From Halorientalis sp. (GTDB taxonomy: Archaea; Halobacteriota; Halobacteria; Halobacteriales; Haloarculaceae), in NCBI RefSeq assembly GCF_028275115.1, contig NZ_JAQCNH010000097.1, forward strand, positions 16,078 through 80,077: a stretch of 64,000 bases of DNA. The letters are read 5' to 3'. Numbering within the stretch: the stretch's first letter is position 1; the number at the start of each line of letters is the position of its first letter. Positions 44,181 to 52,623 of this stretch are shown here, piece by piece. The notes under the pieces are model-generated. The model was not told where the DNA came from. It worked only from the letters and a program-made list of their open reading frames with translations, and ran no database searches. A program made the translations under genes and the position numbers.

Positions 44181-45023
44181 TCACGATCCGTCGGTTTCGT
44201 CCCTCTGGCCCACGTCACCGACACCAGTGACCAGCGCGTCGGCCACCCTCGCCCTGGTCCGGTGCCTGGCCCGACGCGCACTGAAGAGTTCGCGAACGCT
44301 CGCCGCGGCCGCCGGGTCTCGCTCGAACTCCAGACCGGGGTACGTCACGTCGGCCAGCACCAGCGGTTCGGCCGGCGCGGCGGGCACCCCTGCCGGTCCC
44401 GGTAGCGGTTCGGGCGCGAGAACCCGTTCGACGGCCCCGACGTCTCGCTCCGCACTGGCGACCGCCTCGACGAGGGCGACCAGCCGGCGGACGAGTTGAC
44501 GGGCGAAGCCGCCCGCCCGGACGCGAACCACGAGAAAATCGCTGTCCCGGCCGAGCGACCCCTCGATGTCCCTCACCGTGTCGTCCGCATCGGGTGTCAG
44601 GTTGTGGAAGTCGTGTTCGCCACAGAGCGCGTCGAGTGCGGTGCCCGCGCGCTCGTCGTCGAAACGCTCGGACGGGGCGTGGAGATGGTAGACGTACTCG
44701 CGGCTCGCCGCGTCGTGGGTGGCGTGGAACCCGGCAGGCGCGTCGGCGGCAGCCCACACACGCACGTCCGGCGGGAGTTCGCTGTTGAAGACGCGCGGCG
44801 CGAGCCAGTCGGGAGCTGCGAAGGCTACAGTCTGTGCCACTGCTGACACACCGGCGTCGGTTCGCCCCGCGGCCGCGTATCCCGACGGCACGTCGGCCCC
44901 GCCCTCCAGCACGCCCAAGTCCCGGAGCGCCGCCACCAGCGTGTCGGAGACGGTCGACACGTCCGGCTGGCGCTGGAACCCGTGGAACCGCCGCCCGTCG
45001 TACGCGACCCGGTAGGCGCGCAT
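44181..45023 (-). CDS. truA: tRNA pseudouridine synthase A
   Basis: 280 residues from the ATG at 45023. The catalytic Asp is in YAAAGRTDAGVSAVAQTVAF; MRAYRVAYDGRRFHGFQRQPD and RAGGFARQLVRRLVALVEAV are TruA hallmarks. It modifies positions 38-40 of tRNA anticodon arms. It ends 4 bases from the convergent M28 gene. Confidence 0.96.
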   Translation of the reverse strand: MRAYRVAYDGRRFHGFQRQPDVSTVSDTLVAALRDLGVLEGGADVPSGYAAAGRTDAGVSAVAQTVAFAAPDWLAPRVFNSELPPDVRVWAAADAPAGFHATHDAASREYVYHLHAPSERFDDERAGTALDALCGEHDFHNLTPDADDTVRDIEGSLGRDSDFLVVRVRAGGFARQLVRRLVALVEAVASAERDVGAVERVLAPEPLPGPAGVPAAPAEPLVLADVTYPGLEFERDPAAAASVRELFSARRARHRTRARVADALVTGVGDVGQRDETDGS

Positions 45024-45205
45024 ACATCCACTGTCGTGTCGGCAGGTGAATGAGGCTTGCGAGGCCGTCGGCGCATTCCGTATATAGCCGCTCCGACCGT
45101 TCAAACCGGCTCGGCCGGGGCTCTCCGCGAAATCACACGACCGCAACGGCACGAAACTCGGTGCAATCGGCACCAATCCGGCGGAACGCACCGCCAGAGC
45201 CACCC

Positions 45206-45212
45206 CTTTATA
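45206..45212 (+). promoter_or_regulatory. TATA box before the acidic secreted protein gene
   Basis: ctttata lies about 36-42 bases before the ATG at 45248, predicting a leader of about 10 bases. Confidence 0.5.
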
Positions 45213-45247
45213 CGAACCACTGGCCACGAACTACGGATGCAATGTAG

Positions 45248-46015
45248 ATGGATATCCGAACTGGTTCGTTGTTGCTGGCACTCGCGGTGGTCCTCACCGC
45301 GACGGTGCCCGCGGGTGCCGCGAGCACGGACGCACAGGTCGCCGAGAACGAGACGGACGGCGAGGCCGAAGCAGGTGCCCAGGTCGGCGTAACGGCTTCG
45401 GCTAGCGCCGATGCGGACGGCGGCGGAAACGGCCCGGCCGAAGTGGCCATCGACGCCGCTGTCAGTGCGTCGGCCGACGGTGACGCCCGGTCGGACCGCG
45501 GTGAAACCGCCGCCGAAGGCTCCGCCGACGCGAGTGCCGACGGGACGGTCTTGCTGCCTTTCGACATCGTGATCGACCTGCCGTTCGGTGCGGAGAGCGA
45601 GGCCAGCGCGAACGCGAGTGCGAGCGTGGACGACGGTGACGACGAGGACCTGCTCGGGGACCTCGACGAAACTGTCGGCCCGGCTAACCGGACGGACTGG
45701 CCGTTCGGCGGGAACGACTCGACGCTCGGTGGCATCTTCGAGGAACTGAGTGATGGAAACGGGTCGCTGGACCTCGACGAGGTGATCGAGGACGACCCGA
45801 CCGACTCCGACGACCTGCTCGGTGGGAGCGACAGCGAAGGTGACGACACCGACGAGGGCGAGGAAAACGGTAGCGACGACCCGCTCGGCGGCATCCTCGA
45901 TGGGAACGTCACCGACGAGGACAGCCTGATCGACGGCACGGACGACGGAATACCGGACGACGACACCGACACGCCGACCGACGATTCGTCCGACGATGGG
46001 CTGTTCGGTGGTTAG
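45248..46015 (+). CDS. Secreted, extremely acidic low-complexity protein
   Basis: 255 residues. A Sec signal peptide covers about 1-25 (MDIRTGSLLLALAVVLTATVPAGAAS). The mature part starts with Ala/Ser/Glu-rich sequence (VTASASADADGGGN) and then a Glu/Asp-rich half with recurring hydrophobic nodes: LLGDLDE, TLGGIFEEL, DLLGGSD, PLGGILDG, GLFGG. It has no Cys and no membrane anchor. Spaced acidic loops could bind divalent cations; this is inference. I do not recognise the family. It overlaps the hisS stop by 4 bases. Confidence 0.75.
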   Translation: MDIRTGSLLLALAVVLTATVPAGAASTDAQVAENETDGEAEAGAQVGVTASASADADGGGNGPAEVAIDAAVSASADGDARSDRGETAAEGSADASADGTVLLPFDIVIDLPFGAESEASANASASVDDGDDEDLLGDLDETVGPANRTDWPFGGNDSTLGGIFEELSDGNGSLDLDEVIEDDPTDSDDLLGGSDSEGDDTDEGEENGSDDPLGGILDGNVTDEDSLIDGTDDGIPDDDTDTPTDDSSDDGLFGG

Positions 46016-47313
46016 AAGTCCTCGAACGTCGGCCGGTCGCGGTCCCCGGGGAACTCCGCGAGCGGCACCTGTTGCTGGTCGCCCGAGGCCATGTCCTTGA
46101 CCGTCACCGCGTCGTCCTCGAGGTCCTGCTCACCGACGATGACGACCGTCTCGGCGTTTATTGAGTCCGCGTAGTCGAGTTGCCCGCCGAAACTTCGGCC
46201 CGAGAGATCGGTCTCGACGATGTGGCCGCGCTCGCGCAACTCGCGGGTGATCCCAGCCGCCACGTCACGTGTGTCGCCGACCTGCAGGACGTAGTAGTCC
46301 GTCGTGAACCCTTCGTCGGGCCAGACGTCCGCTCGCTGGAGCAGCAGGGACAGCGGTGCGAGGCCCGGGGCGACCCCGACCGCTGGCGTTGGCTGACCAC
46401 CGAACCCCTCAATGAGGTCGTCATAGCGGCCGCCGCCGAATACCGACCGCGAAACCTCACCGGTGGCGTCGAAACACTCGAAGACGACGCCAGTGTAGTA
46501 GTCCAGTCCACGGGCAGTCTCCAGCGACAGTGTACAGTACTCCCGCACGCCGAAGTCCGCGGCCACGTCCAGTACGCGCTGGAGGTTCGTCACCGCAGCT
46601 TCGACGCGGTCGGTGCCCGCGAACTCGATCAGTTCGTCCAGATTCGCCGCGTCCGTATCGAGCAGGCCGTCGAACTCGGTAGCCTGGTCGGCGGAGAGGC
46701 CGGCTTCGATCAGGAGGTCGTGGTACTCCTCGTCGTCGATCTTCGCGGACTTGTCCACGGCGCGGATGGCCTCGCGGGAGTCCACGTCGGCGTCGAACGC
46801 CGCCAGAAGTCCCCCCAGAATATCCCGGTGAGAGACGCGGAACTCGAACGCCTCGCCCGTGAGGCCGAGATTCGTCAGAGCGTCGGCGGCGAAGGCGAGT
46901 ACCTCGGCGTCGGCCTCCGGTTCTGCGGAGCCGAAGACGTCGACGTTGGTCTGGTAGAACTCGCGAAATCGACCCTGCTGGACCTGCTCGTACCGCCAGA
47001 ACGGCCGCGTCGAGACCCACTTGATCGGCTTCGAGAGTTCCTGTTGTTTCGCCACGACCATCCGCGCGACCGTCGGCGTCAACTCGGGCGTGAGTGAGAC
47101 CTCGCGGCCGCCCTTGTCCTCGAAGGCGTACAACTCCTCGACGATCTCCTCGCCGCTCTTGTCGACGTACATCTCGGTGCGCTCCATCGCAGGAGTACCG
47201 ACCTCTCGGAAGCCGTACCGCTTCGCCGTGGCCTCCAGCGTGTCGATGACCTCTCGTCGAGGTCCCATCTCCGCGTGGTAGAAGTCGCGAAAGCCCTTCA
47301 GGCCGTCGTACAT
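46012..47313 (-). CDS. hisS: Histidyl-tRNA synthetase
   Basis: 433 residues from the ATG at 47313 (a GTG at 47331 is an alternative). Class II features: MYDGLKGFRDFYHAEM, TPELTPTVARMV and STRPFWRYEQVQQGRFREFYQTNVDVFG (motif 2, over about residues 95-125), ARGLDYYTGVVFECF and SVFGGGRYDDLIEGFGG (histidine-A and motif 3 regions). The C-terminal anticodon domain ends LAEFPGDRDRPTFEDF. An AT-rich region starts right upstream. Confidence 0.97.
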   Translation of the reverse strand: MYDGLKGFRDFYHAEMGPRREVIDTLEATAKRYGFREVGTPAMERTEMYVDKSGEEIVEELYAFEDKGGREVSLTPELTPTVARMVVAKQQELSKPIKWVSTRPFWRYEQVQQGRFREFYQTNVDVFGSAEPEADAEVLAFAADALTNLGLTGEAFEFRVSHRDILGGLLAAFDADVDSREAIRAVDKSAKIDDEEYHDLLIEAGLSADQATEFDGLLDTDAANLDELIEFAGTDRVEAAVTNLQRVLDVAADFGVREYCTLSLETARGLDYYTGVVFECFDATGEVSRSVFGGGRYDDLIEGFGGQPTPAVGVAPGLAPLSLLLQRADVWPDEGFTTDYYVLQVGDTRDVAAGITRELRERGHIVETDLSGRSFGGQLDYADSINAETVVIVGEQDLEDDAVTVKDMASGDQQQVPLAEFPGDRDRPTFEDF

Positions 47314-47493
47314 GTGGCCCGCTTTGCCCACCGCGCGCTTGAATCTGTCCGTTATCGGCGCTCGCTATCCCTCGTCGCTGGTCTCGTTCTTTATTACAGA
47401 GAACAACGTTATAATCAATATGTTTATAATATCAGTAGAAGCCGAATGGGGTAGACCTATGTAAACGCAAAACAAATAGACAGTACGGAGTAC

Positions 47494-48327
47494 ATGGTAT
47501 ACCGCTGGCAGTGTCGTCAGTGTTCATACACGGTCTTTTCACCGAACGAACCAGCTACCGCTGAGACGGTCAAATCACACCTCATGGAACACTACTCTGG
47601 GCAGCTCGCGAAAGAGGACTTCCGGGTGAGGTGGGAGTGTCCGTACTGTGACCAAGCTGGGCAGAGTCACGATGCCGAGGACGGCGTCACTCGGTTCAAA
47701 AGTCACCTTTTTTCTCACGTCGAGCCGCTCATGGAGGCCGGATCTCATGTTGCGGAGGCTATAAACGGAACCGGTACTGTTCTGGTCAAGTCTCCGTTGG
47801 ATAGTTCCGGTGCAGATAATGCACGAGTTCATCTGCTTTCCCCAGGTGATATCCTGCTGATCGTGACGACTACCCCTGTTGCCCGACTTCGGCTGCTGAA
47901 CGAGCGGCTGTCCGAATGGCCAGCCTGGACGATTGTTCTCACGACGAAACCGGACCCACTCGCAGGCGTCGACGACCTCGATCTGGATACCGTTCCTCTG
48001 GAGATTATTCAACTCGACAAACGGCTTGGACTGCGTGACCTCGGTGAAACGATATCCCGTGTCGTAAGCGAACAGAACACCACCAATAGCAGGCTCGCGT
48101 TCGAGTTCGACATTATGTCCGAGATCATCGACAAGTTCGAGATGAAGACTGTGTTCCGATTCCTGCACGTTCTCATGAACCGACTCGAGAACGTTGGCGC
48201 GTTATGTCACTTTTTTATCAACCCTCAGACACAGTCGGCCTCGACGATCAATATGTTCGATGGTCTGTTCGACATTTCGATGACCGTCCACGGTCAACGG
48301 TTCGTAGTGGACGCGGATGCGGGCTGA
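47494..48327 (+). CDS. Zinc-finger protein with DUF7504/RecA-like C-terminal domain
   Basis: 277 residues. Two zinc modules are at the N-terminus: CRQCSYTVFSPNE with HLMEHYSG, and CPYCDQAG with HLFSHVEP, each CxxC plus HxxxH. The C-terminal 180 residues look like haloarchaeal DUF7504 proteins, RecA/KaiC-like folds without an obvious Walker A (LLSPGDILLIVTTTPVARL; FEFDIMSEIIDKFEMKTVFRFLHVLMNRLENVGALCHF in part). Codon use is AT-richer than in hisS or the PDCD5 gene. It is convergent with the HEAT gene. Function unknown, perhaps regulatory. Confidence 0.7.
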   Translation: MVYRWQCRQCSYTVFSPNEPATAETVKSHLMEHYSGQLAKEDFRVRWECPYCDQAGQSHDAEDGVTRFKSHLFSHVEPLMEAGSHVAEAINGTGTVLVKSPLDSSGADNARVHLLSPGDILLIVTTTPVARLRLLNERLSEWPAWTIVLTTKPDPLAGVDDLDLDTVPLEIIQLDKRLGLRDLGETISRVVSEQNTTNSRLAFEFDIMSEIIDKFEMKTVFRFLHVLMNRLENVGALCHFFINPQTQSASTINMFDGLFDISMTVHGQRFVVDADAG

Positions 48328-48336
48328 ATCCGCTCG

Positions 48337-49599
48337 TCAATCATCGTCGTCACTGCGCCTGTGTTCCGTATAGTCGGCTGGGTCTCGGACATACGTGTAA
48401 TCGATAGAATTAGTCACGAGCTCTCTGTCCGTCGCACCACCGATCTCTTCCAGCACGTATTCCGCACGTTCGACCGCGGCACCCCCGTTTTTATTATCAT
48501 GAACGTACATCTGGAGTCGTTTCTGTAGTTCGCTACTCGGTAGATCCGCCAGACTTGCTGCGGCGAGCTGTGCAGTCCGCTGGTCTTCGTCATTGAGTGC
48601 CGCTATCAGACGGTCGTAGACCGTGTCGCGATAGTCGCTGTCCGGGTCAGTTATAGCGCCCAGCAGCCAGGCCGCGTTACGACGAATCCGCCATCGTTGA
48701 CTTTCGTCCATAATGTCACGTACCAGCGGGACTACGGCTTCGGTATCGATCTGTTCCAACTGGTCAACAACGGTAGCGCGAATCGCCTGCTCTCGATCGG
48801 ACGAACTGTTGACGAACAACTGGAACAGGGATAGCATGGCCGTCCGCCGGACTGACTCCGGGTCGTCGTCAAGACACCGTATGAGGACGACGATCGGATC
48901 AAGTGTCCCGTACTGACCTAACTCTTCGATAGCGATCCGGCGGAGTTCGGTGTCATCAGCCTGTGTCACCGGAACAAGTGGCTCTAGCGCTTCGGTGGTC
49001 CCGATTGCTCCTAAGGCGCTGGCTGCCGCTCGCTGGACAGTCACGTTCGGGTCGTCCAGACGGTCAGCGAGCGGGTCCACACACCGCGAGTCGCCGATCT
49101 GGCTACACGACCGTGCGACCTGCGCGCGAACCCGTGGTGCAGGGTCAGTCAGTGTGTCCACCAATCGTGTCACTGCGCGTTCGTCCCCAATATCGCCGAG
49201 TGCCCGTGCAGCTACCAGGCGGAACTCCGGATACTCTGCATCGAGCCACGCTGTGAGTACCTTCCTCGGCGACCACTGCTCTACGTCCTCTACATCGACG
49301 TCCCCGATTCGGTTGATGAGCCGACGTAGCGCGTCGTCCCCGTGCCGATACAGAGCGTCAATAGCACGTGCGCGGACGCTATCGTTCTCATCTTTGAGGA
49401 CAGCATCGATGAGTCCACGGACTGCGACCTCATCGTCGTGTGCGGACCCATCAGAGAGGTCACCCAAAAGCTCCGCACAGCGGCGGCGTATGACAGCTTT
49501 ATCGCTCTGTTTGAGGTACGCAACAATCTCGTGTGTTTCCCCGTCACGGGCTAACGCATAGAGAAACGTCGCATCCCTGCCAGAGTTCTCTTCAATCAT
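48337..49599 (-). CDS. HEAT-repeat protein
   Basis: 420 residues from the ATG at 49599. At least eight HEAT/PBS-lyase-like repeats run through the chain (VRARAIDALYRHGDDAL; FRLVAARALGDIGDERAV; VRAQVARSCSQIGDSRCV; VQRAAASALGAIGTTEAL; RIRRNAAWLLGAITD). It is a scaffold or partner-binding protein; no catalytic motif is seen. In haloarchaea HEAT and DUF7504 genes recur together, sometimes in motility clusters. Composition is AT-richer than neighbours outside the pair. Confidence 0.85.
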   Translation of the reverse strand: MIEENSGRDATFLYALARDGETHEIVAYLKQSDKAVIRRRCAELLGDLSDGSAHDDEVAVRGLIDAVLKDENDSVRARAIDALYRHGDDALRRLINRIGDVDVEDVEQWSPRKVLTAWLDAEYPEFRLVAARALGDIGDERAVTRLVDTLTDPAPRVRAQVARSCSQIGDSRCVDPLADRLDDPNVTVQRAAASALGAIGTTEALEPLVPVTQADDTELRRIAIEELGQYGTLDPIVVLIRCLDDDPESVRRTAMLSLFQLFVNSSSDREQAIRATVVDQLEQIDTEAVVPLVRDIMDESQRWRIRRNAAWLLGAITDPDSDYRDTVYDRLIAALNDEDQRTAQLAAASLADLPSSELQKRLQMYVHDNKNGGAAVERAEYVLEEIGGATDRELVTNSIDYTYVRDPADYTEHRRSDDDD

Positions 49600-49768
49600 A
49601 TCGACAACACCGGCCTGTACTGTCTGCCCACATGTTTCGGTAGTCGCCCCGCGGTCTGTGGCTCTCGTGTAACCACACAATTATGTGCCTATTATACTAT
49701 ATCTATCGGTTTGCACTATCGAATCGGCGGACACCGGGGAGCTAATCGAACCTCGGGAACCCGTCCGC

Positions 49769-50368
49769 TCAGTCGCTATCCCGCGCCCCGACCACACGCG
49801 TCTGTTCGTGGGCCGGAAACACGTCCTCGACCGCTCCGTCCTCGAACTCCCGGCGGATCAGTTCCCTGAGTTCGACCTCGTAATCAGCTTTCGGAATCTC
49901 CTCGCTGGGCCCTTCCTCAACGACCAGTTGTGCGTCCACGAGGTCGTCGACCGCCCCGCGCCCGAAGCCCGACAGCGGCGCGACGTAGTCCACGTCGTGG
50001 CGGTCTTCGAGGCTCTGGGCTTTGGCCCGCGAGACGGTCGGCACGCGGTCGTCCCGGCGGGTGCCGTCCGCGACCGTACTGAACGACTCCGCCGCAACGA
50101 CTTCGAGGACGTGGTCGTGGACCTGCTGGATGCCGTTGCGCGGGAAGCCGTCCTCGACCATCCGCGCCGCGGCCTCGCGGGCCACCGCATCGTCGAGTTC
50201 GACAGTTTTCAGTGGAAAGCCTACCGCGTCGGCGGCCTCGTGAGCGTGGTCGGCCGCGTCGGTGATTCCGAACGTCGCCGACACGAGCGTGACCTCGTAG
50301 AACGGGTCCAACACGAGCGCGGCGAGCGTGGAGTCTTTGCCGCCGCTGTAGAGGACGCCGACGTCCAT
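49769..50368 (-). CDS. PP-loop ATPase (COG2117-like)
   Basis: 199 residues. The PP-loop SGGKDS is in MDVGVLYSGGKDSTLAALVL. AAARMVEDGFPRNGIQQVHDHVLEVVA and VAPLSGFGRGAVDDLV follow, as in archaeal COG2117 proteins, predicted to act in RNA thiolation or a similar adenylating reaction. It starts one base before the PDCD5 stop, so the two are one operon, which fits a translation-related role. Confidence 0.85.
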   Translation of the reverse strand: MDVGVLYSGGKDSTLAALVLDPFYEVTLVSATFGITDAADHAHEAADAVGFPLKTVELDDAVAREAAARMVEDGFPRNGIQQVHDHVLEVVAAESFSTVADGTRRDDRVPTVSRAKAQSLEDRHDVDYVAPLSGFGRGAVDDLVDAQLVVEEGPSEEIPKADYEVELRELIRREFEDGAVEDVFPAHEQTRVVGARDSD

Positions 50369-50719
50369 CTACCGACGTTCGATATCGAAACTCTTCGAGT
50401 CGGGCTTCAACTCCGAGAGGAGGTCTTTCATCTTCTCCTCGTCGATCTTCCCCTGGATGCGCCCGCTCCGGGCCAGTGCGATGACCTGCTTTTCGACCTG
50501 CTCACCGAACTCGGGCTTGGACATCTTGACCGTGTTCAGCCGCTTGCGCGCCCCGTCGGTCAGGTGCTGGCGCAACAGCGCCTTCTTCTGGGCTTCGGCC
50601 TGCTGACGCTGGGCTTCCTGGGGCTCGCCGCCGCCCTGTCCCTGTTGTTGTTCTCGCAGTTTCTCCATTTTCTCCTGTCGCAACCGTTCGAGTTCCTCGT
50701 CGTCGGGTTCGCCACTCAT
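50369..50719 (-). CDS. PDCD5-family DNA-binding protein
   Basis: 116 residues. The N-terminal helix ([19 protein letters not shown]) is followed by a Gln-rich linker and the three-helix PDCD5 core: [47 protein letters not shown]. Archaeal homologues bind double-stranded DNA. It is typically next to rps19e in archaea, as here. Confidence 0.95.
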   Translation of the reverse strand: MSGEPDDEELERLRQEKMEKLREQQQGQGGGEPQEAQRQQAEAQKKALLRQHLTDGARKRLNTVKMSKPEFGEQVEKQVIALARSGRIQGKIDEEKMKDLLSELKPDSKSFDIERR

Positions 50720-50779
50720 AGCTACAGGATACTTGCCCTCTCACCGGCAAAACCCTAACGGACCACCTTTTTACTGCAG

Positions 50780-50808
50780 GGGGTGCGCTTACTTCGTTCG
50801 CGCACCCC
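50780..50808. repeat. 9-bp hairpin in the PDCD5-rps19e gap
   Basis: GGGGTGCGC at 50780-50788 pairs with GCGCACCCC at 50800-50808 around an 11-base loop. It lies in the 250-base gap between the two genes. It could be a terminator or an RNA structure; no T-run of six follows on either strand, so the type is left open. A second perfect 8-bp hairpin lies at 50865-50883. Confidence 0.45.
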
Positions 50809-50894
50809 TTGGAAAAACGTGGGCGAAAAACCCCACCGCGCTCCCTCCGGTCGCGCGGTGTGAACCGCCGCCGGAGGCGGCGGATGCTCGTTCC

Positions 50895-50939
50895 CCCCGC
50901 CACCGCCACCGCTACCGCAACCGCCACGGCACCGCCGCT
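50895..50939. repeat. GC-rich hexamer-like simple repeat
   Basis: About seven imperfect units of CCGCCA/CCGCTA/CCGCAA follow one another. Short coding readings of it give Ala-Val runs and are not believed to be genes. Confidence 0.5.
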
Positions 50940-50969
50940 AGCCGTCGAGGACGAGCCGAGAAAATCGGC

Positions 50970-51431
50970 TCAGGCGTAGCGTTCGAGCTCTGGACGGTCG
51001 AGGTCCCGCAGCACCTCACCGGCCGTGTCGTCGAGCAGACTCATACCGTCGGGAGCGACTTTTCGGCCCTCTCCTTTTGCGATACTGATGTAGCCGGCCT
51101 CCTCGAGCTGCTGGAGCGCGGTCCGAATGACCTTGCCGGAGCCGTCCGTGCTGTTCGGCGGCCGGACCCGGTAGCGAGTCGACCCCTGCTTCGAGCTGCC
51201 GTACTCGGTGCGCAGGCGTTCGACGCCGACGGGACCGTCGATGGCGACCTTCCGCAGGAGACTGGCTGCGCGACGTTGCCAGAAGTCCTCCTGCTCCGGC
51301 GGGAGTTCGCGACCGGTGCCGGTCTTCGTGTAGCGGGCCCAGTCGGGCTCTGTGATCGTCTCCTCGTCGGCGAGTTCCTCGGCGACCGCCTCGATAAGGT
51401 CTTCGGCGGGCACGTCGTAGAGCGTCGTCAT
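50970..51431 (-). CDS. rps19e: 30S ribosomal protein S19e
   Basis: 153 residues from the ATG at 51431. MTTLYDVPAEDLIEAVAEEL, WQRRAASLLRKVAIDGPVGVERLR, GSTRYRVRPPNSTDGSGKVIR and ALQQLEEAGYISIAKGEGRKVAPDG are S19e blocks. It is an archaeal/eukaryotic small-subunit protein. Its neighbour on the same strand is the PDCD5 gene, a conserved archaeal pairing, but here a 250-base structured gap separates them. Confidence 0.97.
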   Translation of the reverse strand: MTTLYDVPAEDLIEAVAEELADEETITEPDWARYTKTGTGRELPPEQEDFWQRRAASLLRKVAIDGPVGVERLRTEYGSSKQGSTRYRVRPPNSTDGSGKVIRTALQQLEEAGYISIAKGEGRKVAPDGMSLLDDTAGEVLRDLDRPELERYA

Positions 51432-51492
51432 TGTAGTCCAGTTCCGCGTGGCGTCATAAAAGCGCATCGTTAGCGCCCCGTCATCGGCGGCG

Positions 51493-52536
51493 TCACTCCG
51501 AGTTCGCCCGCCGTTTCCGGCTCCGCCGTGTCCAGATAGCGGCCGCGATACCGCCGCCGGAGATAGTCGACAGCCAGTAGGTCGCGGCGCGATGGATCAC
51601 GACGGCCGCGACCGCGGTCGGCCACGCGATGCTGGCGGTCGCGACTAAGAGCGTGGCGAACGCCGCCTCGATCCCACCGAGTCCGCCTGGAAGCGGCGTC
51701 ACGCCGGCGATCGAACCGATCGGAACGACGACCATCGCGGCGGCGAAAGGAACGGTGGCGCCGACTGCGTACGTGGCGAGCCACAGCGCCACGGAGAGCG
51801 AAACCCAGCCCACCAGAGAGAACCCGAGTGCCACGACCACCGTGCGGCGACTGGCCGCGACACGGTCGATAGCCTGGAAGAAGCCCTCGATCCGGTGTTC
51901 GATCAGCGCAGGCTCGATCGGGTCCCTCCCTGGAATGAGACTCCCGAGGCCGCGGACGACCGGCGTGAGAACCCGCACGATGGCTGCTTCGAGTTCGTAC
52001 CGGTAACGCCAGCCGAAGAAGGCCACGAGGGGCACGGCCGTCGCGAGGACGGCCACGGCCCCAGCGGCGAGCAGCAGGTTTCGCCCCAGCGTCACGTTCC
52101 GAACGGCAATGTACACCAGGCCAAGCGTCGCCAGCCCGATGGAGGGGAGGAAGTGGACCGCGTCGACCGATGCGATAGCCGCCAGTCCCGTCTCGTACTC
52201 GGTGTCGGCCGACTCCGAAATCAAAAGCGCCGACAGCGGTTCGCCGCCGGCCTGTCCGAACGGGGTGACGTTGTTCGCGAACATCGCGGAGACGAACACC
52301 AGCACGGCAGTCGGGACGCCGACTGACGCGTCCAGCGCCCGCAAAACCGTGTGGAGAGCCAGTCCCCACGCGGTGAGCCAACAGACAGCAACCGGGATCA
52401 GGAGGAGTGCGACCGGCACACTAGCCGACCCGAGTGCGTCGAGAATCTGCTCGACGCCGGCGACCCAAAAAACGATGCCGAGGACGACGATAGCGGCGGC
52501 GAATCCGAGGGCCGTCGCGCCACGCTCCCCGTCCAT
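51493..52536 (-). CDS. UPF0104/LPG-synthase-TM family membrane protein
   Basis: 347 residues with eight or nine membrane helices. The signature of flippase-like UPF0104 proteins is FANNVTPFGQAGGEPLSALLI and GSIAGVTPLPGGLGGIEAAF. Family members are related to the membrane part of lysylphosphatidylglycerol synthase (MprF) and glycan-lipid transporters. The C-terminus is basic (RRSRKRR). Substrate unknown. It is divergent from thiL. Confidence 0.9.
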   Translation of the reverse strand: MDGERGATALGFAAAIVVLGIVFWVAGVEQILDALGSASVPVALLLIPVAVCWLTAWGLALHTVLRALDASVGVPTAVLVFVSAMFANNVTPFGQAGGEPLSALLISESADTEYETGLAAIASVDAVHFLPSIGLATLGLVYIAVRNVTLGRNLLLAAGAVAVLATAVPLVAFFGWRYRYELEAAIVRVLTPVVRGLGSLIPGRDPIEPALIEHRIEGFFQAIDRVAASRRTVVVALGFSLVGWVSLSVALWLATYAVGATVPFAAAMVVVPIGSIAGVTPLPGGLGGIEAAFATLLVATASIAWPTAVAAVVIHRAATYWLSTISGGGIAAAIWTRRSRKRRANSE

Positions 52537-52623
52537 ATCTCGTCCGTGGAACGGTTATCGCTTGAACCCACCGACTCCGGCCGAGAGGGGTGTTTTCTTA
52601 ACCGACGGGTCCAATTGCTCGGT

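Noticed and set aside
50502..50927. 141-codon minus-strand frame starting with an Ala-Val run
   Set aside because: It is a reading of the hexamer-like simple repeat and then of the PDCD5 gene in the wrong frame.
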